Assembly (NCBI GenBank): GCA_004558485.1 | Contig: SFCS01000002.1 | Coordinates: 25,864-89,863 of the forward strand | Source of the DNA: Ruminococcus sp. | GTDB lineage: Bacteria; Bacillota; Clostridia; Oscillospirales; Acutalibacteraceae | Reading direction: 5' to 3' | Length of the DNA: 64,000 nt | In this document: positions 42,111 through 48,766 of the stretch, one piece after another | How the letters are laid out: each line of letters starts with the position of its first letter | How positions within the stretch are numbered: the first letter of the stretch is position 1 | Program-made: the position numbers and the translations under genes | The notes under the pieces: generated by a model | Database searches by the model: none | What the model was told of the DNA's origin: nothing | What the model saw: only the letters and a program-made list of their open reading frames with translations

Positions 42111-43085
42111 ATGTTTTTTGCATACGATCATGCGTCTGTGCGTTTTACCGGACGCTGGGCACCGCTCACGGGCGGCATGGCGACGACGGCGGCGGGCTCA
42201 AAGCTGGAATTTGCGTTCAAAGGCACGCTGGCGGTGATGCATTTTGATATTCATAATATCCCGTCCGCGCTGCCGCATCTGTGGATCTCCGTGGACGGCG
42301 GCGACATGGCGGAAGCGACGGTGGATCACTATCTGCGCGTGCACTGCAACGCCGACGGGGAGCACCGCGTCACGGTGATCTATAAAGGCGGTCAGGAGAC
42401 GATGAACCGCTGGTATCATCCGCTGGGCGGAAAGGTGCATTTTCTCGGCTTTGATGCCGACGACTGCGCCGCATTGCCGCCGCGGACGAAAAAGACCATA
42501 GAACTGATCGGCGACTCCATCACGGAGGGTGTGCTGATCGACGCACAGTATGCGCCGATCCCTGCGGATCAGGAAAACCGCCCGTATGAGGACGATTTCC
42601 TTGCGACCTACGGCTGCCTGACGGCGACGGCGCTGGGTCTCGAGCCGCTCCCCTGTGCCTATGGTGCGGTGGGTGTCACCCGTACCGGCTGCGGCGCAGT
42701 GCCGCCTGCACCGGATATGTACGGCTTCTGCTTTGACGGTGCGCCGGTGACCTATCCCGCGGCGGACTTTGTGCTCATCAACCACGGCACAAACGATCGC
42801 GGCGTTCCCGCTGACATGTTTGCCGCCGCCTACCGCCGCCTGCTCGATGCGGTCGTCGCCAAAAATCCGCAAGCAAAGATTGCGGTCATCACGCCGTTTT
42901 GCGGCGCTTTTCACGATGAACTGTTTGCGCTGGTTGCCGATTATAACAAGGCACACGGCACGGATATTTTCGTGGTGGACACCGCCGGCTGGCTGCCGCT
43001 CGATCCGCTGCATCCGCTGCGTGCGGGACACCGCAAGGCTGCCGACCACCTGATTCCCATTCTGCGTGAGCACTTCGGCTTATAA
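42111..43085 (+). CDS. SGNH/GDSL-fold hydrolase with N-terminal sandwich domain (CE2-like)
   Basis: 324 residues, no signal peptide. Residues 1-115 form a beta-sandwich; the SGNH domain follows. Block I is ELIGDSITEG (Ser nucleophile), block II is probably the Gly in GAVGVTRTGCG, block III is INHGTND (Asn), and block V is DPLHPLRAGH (Asp and His). Enzymes with this layout deacetylate polysaccharides or oligosaccharides. GGAGGGGTTTC precedes the ATG. No dedicated promoter was found, so it may depend on read-through from the tRNA cluster. Its 3' end overlaps the convergent DeoR gene by six bases. Confidence 0.85.
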   Translation: MFFAYDHASVRFTGRWAPLTGGMATTAAGSKLEFAFKGTLAVMHFDIHNIPSALPHLWISVDGGDMAEATVDHYLRVHCNADGEHRVTVIYKGGQETMNRWYHPLGGKVHFLGFDADDCAALPPRTKKTIELIGDSITEGVLIDAQYAPIPADQENRPYEDDFLATYGCLTATALGLEPLPCAYGAVGVTRTGCGAVPPAPDMYGFCFDGAPVTYPAADFVLINHGTNDRGVPADMFAAAYRRLLDAVVAKNPQAKIAVITPFCGAFHDELFALVADYNKAHGTDIFVVDTAGWLPLDPLHPLRAGHRKAADHLIPILREHFGL

Positions 43086-43772
43086 GAGAATAATCTCATC
43101 GACTTCCTCCGCACGGCAGACCGTGTGGAGGAATTTTTTGTGCAGCTTGGTGCTGTCGAACAGAAAAATGTTTTGTGCGCTCCTTTGCAGCACCACCCGC
43201 CGCACGGCGGTCTGCGCTGCGTCGCGGTCGGTGATGAGTCCGTCGTCCGAGAGCGCGCTTGCCGAGAAGAAGGCGACATCCGTGTTATATTGCTCCAAAA
43301 AGCGTTCGGCTGCGCTGCCATAGGTGCACATGTCCTTTTCCAAATACTCCCCGCCTGCAACGGTACAGGGAATGTGATGCTTTGCCGCCGCCAGCAAGCA
43401 GGGGATGGAGTTGGTGAGAATCTGGATGTTCTTGTAAGCGGCAAGCAGCGGCACAAGATGCGTGCAGGTGGAGGAGCTGTCGAGAAACACCGTCAGCCCG
43501 TCATGCAGATATTTTTCCGCGTGACGGGAAAGCTGCGCCTTTTCGTCGGCGTGCAGCAGGCGGCGAAAGGCAATCGGCATGGCGCTTTCCTCCTGCTGAT
43601 ATACCGCGCCGCCCGTATAGCGCTGCACATAGCCGAGACTTTCCATTTGGGCGAGGTCGCGCCGCACCGTCATTTCGCTGACGAAAAACTGCACGGCAAG
43701 GTCCTTCACCGAAGCGCGCCCGTGTGTTTTCAGATGTGTGAGAATGGCGGCTTGCCGCTTGTTCAGTGCCAT
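43080..43772 (-). CDS. DeoR-family transcriptional regulator
   Basis: 230 residues. The N-terminal DeoR helix-turn-helix (KRQAAILTHLKTHGRASVKD, then EMTVRRDLAQMESLGYVQR) and a sensor domain of the ISOCOT type (VFLDSSSTCTHLVPLL, ILTNSIPCLLAA, DSTKLHKKFLH) are clear. DeoR proteins sense phosphorylated sugars. GAGGGGAGC precedes ATG 43772. A 26-bp palindrome sits 24 bp upstream of the start, between its own promoter and the divergent YgjV-type gene, and is the probable operator. Confidence 0.93.
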   Translation of the reverse strand: MALNKRQAAILTHLKTHGRASVKDLAVQFFVSEMTVRRDLAQMESLGYVQRYTGGAVYQQEESAMPIAFRRLLHADEKAQLSRHAEKYLHDGLTVFLDSSSTCTHLVPLLAAYKNIQILTNSIPCLLAAAKHHIPCTVAGGEYLEKDMCTYGSAAERFLEQYNTDVAFFSASALSDDGLITDRDAAQTAVRRVVLQRSAQNIFLFDSTKLHKKFLHTVCRAEEVDEIILL

Positions 43773-43795
43773 AATTCTGCTCCCCTCATGTTCGC

Positions 43796-43821
43796 CGAAA
43801 TGTTCGTCGACAAACATTTCG
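43796..43821. promoter_or_regulatory. 26-bp palindromic operator (probable DeoR site)
   Basis: CGAAATGTTCGTCGACAAACATTTCG type sequence, listed by arms: CGAAATGTT (43796-43804) and AACATTTCG (43813-43821) around CGTCGACA. The whole is palindromic except one pair. It is in the DeoR leader and next to the divergent -35 box at 43830. Confidence 0.7.
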
Positions 43822-43829
43822 CACATTTC

Positions 43830-43858
43830 TTGACTTTTCATATGTCCATATATATCAT
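43830..43858 (+). promoter_or_regulatory. Promoter of the YgjV-like gene
   Basis: TTGACT (43830-43835) and TATCAT (43853-43858), 17-bp spacer. It overlaps the opposing promoter at 43849-43877. Confidence 0.72.
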
Positions 43859-43877
43859 GTACAGAAGAAAAATGCAA
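43849..43877 (-). promoter_or_regulatory. Promoter of the DeoR gene
   Basis: Minus strand TTGCAT (43872-43877) and TATATA (43849-43854), 17-bp spacer. Its -10 overlaps the -10 of the plus-strand promoter, so the two face each other and exclude simultaneous use. Confidence 0.65.
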
Positions 43878-43890
43878 GGGGATGCGAAAG

Positions 43891-44412
43891 ATGCAGGTGT
43901 GCATACAGGTGATCGGGGCACTGGGGGTGCTGGCGGCGGTGCTGGCGTTTCAGTGCAAACGGCACGACCGCGTGATGGTACTGCGCACGGCAAATGAATT
44001 GCTGTTTGCACTGCAATATGCGCTGCTCGGCGCGTGGACGGGGGTGGCGATGAACCTTATCGGCTGCGTGCGCAACATGGTGTTCCGCAGCATGGTGCTG
44101 CGCGGGAGGAACACGCGGTGGGCGCGGGTGCTGTTCAGCGTAGCGTTTGCGGGCTTTGCGCTGCTGACATGGGCGGGCTTCAAGAGCCTGCTCACCGGCT
44201 TTGCCAAGGTGGTCTCCACGGTTGCGTTCGGCAGCAGCAATCTGTTTTTGCTGCGCCTTCTGACGCTGTTGACATCGAGCTGCTGGCTTATTTATAATTT
44301 TTCGGTCGGTTCTTACACCGGTGTGGTGTGTGAGGTGCTGACGATCTCCTCGGTCATGCTCGGTATTCTGCGCATCGATATCCCGCGCCTGCGCGGCAGG
44401 GGACGGGAATGA
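43891..44412 (+). CDS. YgjV-like inner membrane protein
   Basis: 173 residues with four or five hydrophobic helices (QVIGALGVLAAVLAFQCK, LRTANELLFALQYALLGAW, RVLFSVAFAGFALLTWAGF, LLRLLTLLTSSCWLIYNF, CEVLTISSVMLGILRID). The spacing and the NELLFALQY/WLIYNF words match the YgjV family of small membrane proteins, function unknown. ATG 43891 is 10 bases after AAGGGG; an in-frame ATG at 43882 is too close to it. A bidirectional terminator follows. Confidence 0.75.
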   Translation: MQVCIQVIGALGVLAAVLAFQCKRHDRVMVLRTANELLFALQYALLGAWTGVAMNLIGCVRNMVFRSMVLRGRNTRWARVLFSVAFAGFALLTWAGFKSLLTGFAKVVSTVAFGSSNLFLLRLLTLLTSSCWLIYNFSVGSYTGVVCEVLTISSVMLGILRIDIPRLRGRGRE

Positions 44413-44416
44413 AAAA

Positions 44417-44459
44417 GCACCCCGAAAAGCGTTAACATGCTTTTCGGGGTGTCCTTTTG
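44417..44459. terminator. Terminator between YgjV-like gene and ABC importer operon
   Basis: GCACCCCGAAAAGC and GCTTTTCGGGGTG around an eight-base loop, then TCCTTTTGT; A-rich sequence on the other side serves the convergent operon. Confidence 0.88.
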
Positions 44460-44461
44460 TC

Positions 44462-45259
44462 TTATTCCGACAGAATGGCTCTGTCGCTTGCGAAAACGGT
44501 TCCGCTTGCTTTGGTGAAGAGGGTGAGCAGATCCTCGACGGTGAGGTTTTTCTTTTCCTCGCCGGAAACATCGACGACGATCCGTCCCTCATGCAGCATG
44601 ATGAGACGGTTGCCAAAGGCGATGGCGTCGCGCATGTTGTGGGTGATCATCAGTGTTGTCAGATGATTGCTCTCCACGATACGCTGTGTGATCTCCAGCA
44701 CCTTTGCCGCCGTTTTCGGGTCGAGGGCGGCCGTGTGCTCGTCCAAAAGCAGCAGCTTCGGGCAGCTGAGGGATGCCATGAGCAGCGTGATTGCCTGCCG
44801 CTGTCCGCCGGACAGCAAGCCGACCTTTGCCGTCATCCGCTCCTCCAGTCCCAGGTCAAGCTCTTTGAGAAGCTGTTTATACTCCTCGCGTTCCTTTTTC
44901 GTGATGCCCGCGCGCAGCGTGCGGCGCTTGCCGCGGCGATAGGCAAGCGCGAGGTTTTCCTCGATCTGCATATCCGCCGCCGTGCCCATGGACGGGTCCT
45001 GGAACACTCTGCCGAGATATTTCGCCCGCTTATATTCGGGTAGGGGCGTGACATCGATGCCGTCAAGGAGCACCTTGCCCGCGTCCGGACGGAAAACGCC
45101 CGAAATGATGTTCTGCATGGTGCTCTTTCCGGCACCGTTGCCGCCGATGACGGTCACAAATTCGCCGTCGTCGAGTTTCAGGTTCAGGTCGCAGAGGGCG
45201 ACCTTTTCATTGATCGTTCCGGGGTAAAACACTTTTTTGATATTCTGCAGCTCAAGCAT
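44462..45259 (-). CDS. ABC importer ATP-binding protein (TrpZ-like)
   Basis: 265 residues. Walker A is GGNGAGKST (about 39-47), the Q-loop is in GRVFQDPSMG, the signature is LLSGGQRQAITLLMA, and Walker B is LLLLDEHTAALDP, with H-loop LMITHNMRDA. The DEHTAALDP form is typical of ATPases partnered with TrpX/TrpY-type importers. It is the last gene of a binding protein-permease-ATPase operon; its start overlaps the permease end by eight bases. It energises uptake of the ligand discussed at the leader peptide. Confidence 0.95.
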   Translation of the reverse strand: MLELQNIKKVFYPGTINEKVALCDLNLKLDDGEFVTVIGGNGAGKSTMQNIISGVFRPDAGKVLLDGIDVTPLPEYKRAKYLGRVFQDPSMGTAADMQIEENLALAYRRGKRRTLRAGITKKEREEYKQLLKELDLGLEERMTAKVGLLSGGQRQAITLLMASLSCPKLLLLDEHTAALDPKTAAKVLEITQRIVESNHLTTLMITHNMRDAIAFGNRLIMLHEGRIVVDVSGEEKKNLTVEDLLTLFTKASGTVFASDRAILSE

Positions 45260-46154
45260 TGGTCTTACCCCCTTTTTGGATGCCGCGGCGGGATGCGATC
45301 TGCTTTTTGACATAGGGTGCGCCGAGGAAGATCGCGACGACGATCGCTGAGAACATCCTGAGCAGATCCGTGTCCAGACCGATGAAAATGATGATCTGAT
45401 AGACGATATAATAGATGATCGCGCCGACCATCACGCCGGAGAGGCGGATGGCGAAGTTCGGCGGCAGCTTGGAAATGACCGCCTCACCGATCACCACGGC
45501 GGCAAGACCGATAACAACCGCGCCCTTGCCCATGCTGATGTCGGCATATCCCTGATACTGGCACAGCAGCGCGCCGGAAAAGGCAACAATGCCGTTGGAG
45601 AGCGCAAGGCCGATGAGCTTTGTGACATTCGTGTTGATGCCCTGCGCACGGCTCATTGCCGGATTGATGCCCGTCGCGCGGATGCCGGCGCCGAGCTCCG
45701 TCCCGAAGAAGAGATAGAGCAGCGTCACGAGCAGGACGGCGCAAATGAGCAGAATGACGATCGACATCGGAATGTCCATCTGCGACAGCAAAACGGCATA
45801 ATTTCTTGCGGAGAGCGGCTGATTTGCTTTGCCCATAATCTTCAGGTTGACCGACCACAGCACAAGCTGCGTGAGGATGCCCGAAAGGATCGCGGGGATG
45901 CCCAAAAGGATGTGCAAAGCGCCCGTCAGCGCGCCGGCAAGGATGCCCGACAGCGCGGCGGCGATCAGCGCCAGCCAAACAGGAACACCGTTTATCATGA
46001 GCATGGTGCAAACGGTGGCGCCGGTGCATATCGAGCCGTCAACCGTGAGATCGGCAATGTCCAGTATCTTGTAGGTGATGTATACGCCGATCGCCATAAC
46101 GCCCCAAATCAGTCCCTGGGCGACGGCTCCCGGCAAAGCGGAGAGAAGTTCCAT
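45252..46154 (-). CDS. ABC importer permease (LivH/TrpY-like)
   Basis: 300 residues with about 8-9 hydrophobic helices and the branched-chain permease signature region (GAGIRATGINPAMSRAQGIN, containing the EAA-type loop). GVYITYKILDIADLTVDGS at the N-terminus is characteristic of permeases that work with DUF534/TrpX-type binding proteins. It is the transmembrane channel of the importer. GGAAAGGAAAACGCC precedes the ATG. Confidence 0.93.
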   Translation of the reverse strand: MELLSALPGAVAQGLIWGVMAIGVYITYKILDIADLTVDGSICTGATVCTMLMINGVPVWLALIAAALSGILAGALTGALHILLGIPAILSGILTQLVLWSVNLKIMGKANQPLSARNYAVLLSQMDIPMSIVILLICAVLLVTLLYLFFGTELGAGIRATGINPAMSRAQGINTNVTKLIGLALSNGIVAFSGALLCQYQGYADISMGKGAVVIGLAAVVIGEAVISKLPPNFAIRLSGVMVGAIIYYIVYQIIIFIGLDTDLLRMFSAIVVAIFLGAPYVKKQIASRRGIQKGGKTNA

Positions 46155-46194
46155 GGCGTTTTCCTTTCCTTACCCCTTTTAGGATTTCCGACAA

Positions 46195-47163
46195 TTACGC
46201 AATTGCCGTGTATCCGTCGGGAATGGTGATGCCGAGCTCCTCGCAGATGGCGGCGTTGTACATTTTCGTCGCCGACGCATATTCGATGGGCATGTCGGAG
46301 ACCTTTGCCTCGCCCTTCAGAATCTTCGCAGCCATTTCTCCGGTCTTGACGCCGAGGTCATAGTAGGAAATGGAGAGCGTGGCGACGCCGCAGCCGGTGC
46401 AGATGCCCTTTTCACCGGCAACGACCGGGACTTTTTTGTCTCTGACGATGTTGCCGATGGTCTCGGAGCAGGAGGCGGCGGTGTTGTCCGTCGGGATATA
46501 GATGACATCGCTCTGCGCGGCAGCAGTGGTCGTCACAGCGGAAATGTCGTTGGAGTCACTGAAGGAATAGCGCGTGCAGGTGACGCCCTTGCCCGTCAGG
46601 TACTCCTCCAAGACCTTGACCTGATAGCCCGAGTTCGGCTCTGCTGAGCAGTACAGCAGTCCGACCTTCTTCGCCGAGGGAAACAGCTCTAAGATCATGT
46701 CGCCCTGCTCTGTGAGGGGCGCAAGATCGGAGGTGCCGGACACATTGCCGCCGACCGTGCCGTTGAAGTCCTTGATGTCCAGGGCGACGCCGTATTCGGT
46801 GATGGAGGTGCCGAGGATCGGGATGGTCGTCGTGGCATTGAAGGCCGCCTGCAGGGCGGGCGTGGCGTTTGCCAGGATGAGATCCACCTTCTTTGACACA
46901 AAGTCGGTGACGATCGTGGAGCAGGCGTTGCTGTCATTCTGCGCGTTCTGCTCAATGAAGGTGACATTCTCGCTGCCGAGCGCTTTCTCCAGAGCGTCCT
47001 TAAAGCCCTGCGTCGCGGCGTCGAGCGCCTCGTGGCGAACGAGCTGGCAGATGCCGACGGTATACACCTCGTTCTTGCCGCAGGAGGCAAGAGACAGCAG
47101 AAGTGCAACGGTTGTCATCATGACAAGCAGGAGAGAGAAAACCCTTTTCGTTTTGTTTTTCAT
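46195..47163 (-). CDS. ABC importer substrate-binding lipoprotein (TrpX-like)
   Basis: 322 residues. The lipoprotein signal ends at LASC (Cys28). The mature type I binding fold shows VGICQLVRHEALDAATQGF, LILANATPALQAA, PILGTSITEYGVAL, GLLYCSAEPNSGYQVKVLEEY and VPVVAGEKG, all typical of TrpX/DUF534 proteins that bind aromatic amino acids or, in other branches, different ligands. Start ATG 47163 follows AAAGGAAC. An intrinsic terminator preceded by a Tyr-rich leader ORF lies directly upstream, which points to tyrosine or a related aromatic amino acid as ligand. Confidence 0.93.
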   Translation of the reverse strand: MKNKTKRVFSLLLVMMTTVALLLSLASCGKNEVYTVGICQLVRHEALDAATQGFKDALEKALGSENVTFIEQNAQNDSNACSTIVTDFVSKKVDLILANATPALQAAFNATTTIPILGTSITEYGVALDIKDFNGTVGGNVSGTSDLAPLTEQGDMILELFPSAKKVGLLYCSAEPNSGYQVKVLEEYLTGKGVTCTRYSFSDSNDISAVTTTAAAQSDVIYIPTDNTAASCSETIGNIVRDKKVPVVAGEKGICTGCGVATLSISYYDLGVKTGEMAAKILKGEAKVSDMPIEYASATKMYNAAICEELGITIPDGYTAIA

Positions 47164-47185
47164 GACTTTTTGTTCCTTTCGTTTT

Positions 47186-47219
47186 AAAATAAAAAACACA
47201 CGGTTGCGATACCGTGTGT
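47186..47219 (-). terminator. Attenuator terminator before the ABC importer
   Basis: Minus strand ACACACGGT (47211-47219), six-base loop, ACCGTGTGT (47196-47204), then TTTTTATTTT. It ends 22 bases before the first structural gene, so termination here would silence the operon. Confidence 0.9.
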
Positions 47220-47288
47220 AATAGCCTTTATTTTGGGAATGTAAAATTCCTAAACATTAAAACCTATTATCAACCTGCATCACAAACA

Positions 47289-47316
47289 CTATTACTTTTT
47301 TGCGTAAAAGTAATAG
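47289..47316 (-). promoter_or_regulatory. Pause-type hairpin of the attenuator (arms 1:2)
   Basis: CTATTACTTTT (47306-47316 on the minus strand) pairs perfectly with AAAAGTAATAG (47289-47299). The 5' arm covers the last Tyr codons and the 3' arm the stop. The freed 3' arm GTAATAG can instead pair with CTATTAC at 47218-47224, which includes the first two bases of the terminator stem. Confidence 0.65.
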
Positions 47317-47351
47317 TAGTATGCGTATGCAAAAGAGACAGAACGGTTCAT
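47292..47351 (-). CDS. Tyrosine-rich leader peptide of an attenuator
   Basis: A 19-codon ORF: MNRSVSFAYAYYYYFYAKK. It has six Tyr codons (positions 9, 11-14 and 16) and two Phe codons. GAGGGAAG lies 7 bases upstream of the ATG, and a perfect promoter is 33 bases further up. The stop lies at the base of a perfect 11-bp hairpin, and a terminator follows 72 bases later. No T-box motif was seen. Known leader-peptide attenuators (trp, his, phe) have the same order; here stalling at Tyr codons would favour read-through into the importer genes. Confidence 0.82.
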   Translation of the reverse strand: MNRSVSFAYAYYYYFYAKK

Positions 47352-47383
47352 GATAAAACTTCCCTCATATTCCGATTAACGCG

Positions 47384-47412
47384 ATTATATACCCCTTTTT
47401 TCGCTTTGTCAA
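47384..47412 (-). promoter_or_regulatory. Promoter of the Tyr leader/ABC importer operon
   Basis: TTGACA (47407-47412) and TATAAT (47384-47389), 17-bp spacer; transcription would start about 26 bases before the leader ORF. Confidence 0.92.
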
Positions 47413-47451
47413 TATGACGACCGAAGTTTTTTAACATTTTTCGTGCGTTTT

Positions 47452-47480
47452 TTGTTGCGGAAAATGCGAAAACATACTAT
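47452..47480 (+). promoter_or_regulatory. Promoter of the HD-domain gene
   Basis: TTGTTG (47452-47457) and TACTAT (47475-47480), 17-bp spacer, divergent from the leader promoter. Confidence 0.6.
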
Positions 47481-47498
47481 GTTTCTTACATAAAAGCG

Positions 47499-47988
47499 AT
47501 GGTCGCAGCCGCAGTGGAAAAAATGATTGCCTTTTATGACGGCGATCTGTATGACATCAACCATTTTCTCAAGGTCCGGGCGTTTGCCCAAACCATCGGC
47601 GAGCGGGAGGGACTCGACGCGCACACACCGGAAACACCGGAGCTGACAGCGGTGGTGCACGATATTGCCTGTCCGCTTTGCCGCCAAAAATACGGCGACA
47701 CCGACGGAAAGCATCAGGAGCGGGAGAGTGCGCCGCTCGTTGCGGCATTTTTCGCAGAGCCGCTTTTTGCGGGGGTGGATGTCGCGCGCATTTCCCATAT
47801 CGTGTCGCATCATCACGCCTACACCGGCGTGAACGGCATCGACTATCAGATCCTGCCGGAGGCGGATTTTTTTGGTCAATGCCGACGAGAGCGGGCTCTC
47901 GTCGACGGCGATCGCCGCCGCAAAGGAGCGCATTTTCCGCACGGCTGCGGGAGGCCTCCTGCTTTGCGGCATGTATATCCGCCGGTAG
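47499..47988 (+). pseudogene. HD-domain phosphohydrolase with a frameshift in a T7 run
   Basis: Frame one gives a clear HD protein from ATG 47499: Asp/His motifs AVVHDIACPLC, HIVSHHHAYTG and DYQILPEAD. At the seven-T run near 47868-47874 the homologous reading shifts. With six T the protein would continue DFLVNADESGL...FRTAAGGLLLCGMYIRR to a stop at 47986-47988, whereas the actual frame enters unrelated Arg/Pro-rich residues and ends at 48014. About 162 residues are expected for the intact enzyme, which probably hydrolyses a nucleotide or phosphate ester. No clear ribosome-binding site is seen. It is a true mutation, a slippage site, or a homopolymer sequencing error. Confidence 0.7.
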
Positions 47989-48047
47989 CGGTATGTCGCT
48001 GTGCCGAGAGGTGAAATGCCATCTCTCGGCAAATTGCACAGTATAGC

Positions 48048-48065
48048 GGTTAGCGATTGCTAACC
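48048..48065. promoter_or_regulatory. feo operator 1 (GTTAGC-N4-GCTAAC)
   Basis: GGTTAGC-GATT-GCTAACC, a perfect inverted repeat about 55 bp upstream of the feo -35 box. Confidence 0.8.
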
Positions 48066-48119
48066 GATTACGCAGTCTTCACAAACTTTCGAAAAGGGAC
48101 GGTTTTTCCCAAAATGCTC

Positions 48120-48148
48120 TTGACAGATGCCGAAATGGAGAGTAGTAT
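48120..48148 (+). promoter_or_regulatory. feo operon promoter
   Basis: TTGACA (48120-48125) and TAGTAT (48143-48148), 17-bp spacer, followed directly by operator 2. Confidence 0.85.
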
Positions 48149-48154
48149 ATAGAC

Positions 48155-48172
48155 GGTTAGCGATAGCTAACA
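48155..48172. promoter_or_regulatory. feo operator 2
   Basis: GGTTAGC-GATA-GCTAACA, covering the predicted transcription start. It is 34 bp (start to start) from operator 3. Confidence 0.82.
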
Positions 48173-48188
48173 TATTTTTTGGCGTTGT

Positions 48189-48206
48189 AGTTAGCTGGTG
48201 CTAACA
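48189..48206. promoter_or_regulatory. feo operator 3
   Basis: AGTTAGC-TGGT-GCTAACA, 33 bp before operator 4, on the same helix face as its neighbours. Confidence 0.82.
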
Positions 48207-48221
48207 TCTTTTAAGCAGCAT

Positions 48222-48239
48222 GGTTAGCGTGGGCTAACA
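48222..48239. promoter_or_regulatory. feo operator 4
   Basis: GGTTAGC-GTGG-GCTAACA, ending 23 bp before the first feoA start codon. Confidence 0.82.
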
Positions 48240-48262
48240 TCGGAATGTGAGGGATGTATAGG

Positions 48263-48472
48263 ATGCCGCTCAGTCTTGCAGATACCGGCGAGAAAAACAT
48301 CATTCGAAAGATCGGCGGATCACCCGAGGTGAAAAAGCATTTGGAAAACCTAGGCTTTGTGGTCGGCGGCGAGGTCACGGTCATCAACCGTCTCGGCGGT
48401 AATGTGATCGTCAATGTCAAGGAAGCCCGCATTGCCATCAGCCGGGAGATGGCGCTGAAAATTATGATATAA
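48263..48472 (+). CDS. feoA: FeoA-domain protein (first copy)
   Basis: 69 residues, a single SH3-like FeoA domain: GEKNIIRKIGGSPEVKKHLE, LGFVVGGEVTVINRLGGNV and a C-terminal EMALKIMI. FeoA assists FeoB in ferrous iron uptake on the cytoplasmic side. ATG 48263 is nine bases after GAGGG; the upstream in-frame ATG 48254 abuts that site. It is the first gene of the operon controlled by the GTTAGC palindromes. Confidence 0.92.
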   Translation: MPLSLADTGEKNIIRKIGGSPEVKKHLENLGFVVGGEVTVINRLGGNVIVNVKEARIAISREMALKIMI

Positions 48473-48524
48473 AGACGCCGGCGTCTCTATATACGAAGAG
48501 TGAAAGTGAAAGGGGACATACAGA

Positions 48525-48746
48525 ATGAAGTCTTTGAAGCAGGCGGGAATCGGCCAGACCGTCCGCGTGGTCAAGCTGCACGGCGAGGGCGCTGTCAAAC
48601 GGCGTATCATGGACATGGGGCTGACCAAGGGCGTTGAGGTCTATGTGCGCAAGGTAGCGCCGCTCGGAGACCCGATCGAGGTCACCGTTCGCGGTTATGA
48701 GCTGAGCCTGCGCAAGGCTGACGCAGAAATGATCGAAGTGGAGTAA
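48525..48746 (+). CDS. feoA: FeoA-domain protein (second copy)
   Basis: 73 residues: GIGQTVRVVKLHGEGAVKRR, IMDMGLTKGVEVYVRKVAPLGDP and YELSLRKADAEMIEV match the classic FeoA pattern better than the first copy. GGGGAC lies before the ATG. Tandem feoA genes before feoB are common in Clostridia, and the two copies probably interact with FeoB or each other. The gap to feoB is 20 bases. Confidence 0.95.
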   Translation: MKSLKQAGIGQTVRVVKLHGEGAVKRRIMDMGLTKGVEVYVRKVAPLGDPIEVTVRGYELSLRKADAEMIEVE

Positions 48747-48766
48747 GAAGAAGGGGGGGACAGAAA

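Noticed and set aside
47186-47351. A T-box riboswitch in the leader of the ABC importer
   Set aside because: The leader is too short for a T-box. No T-box sequence (AGGGTGG...CCGCG type) or specifier stem-loop is visible, while a leader ORF with its own ribosome-binding site is.
48048-48239. The four GTTAGC repeats as a small CRISPR array
   Set aside because: Spacing is unequal (107, 34, 33), the units are 18-bp palindromes with variable centres, there is no cas gene, and they surround a promoter.
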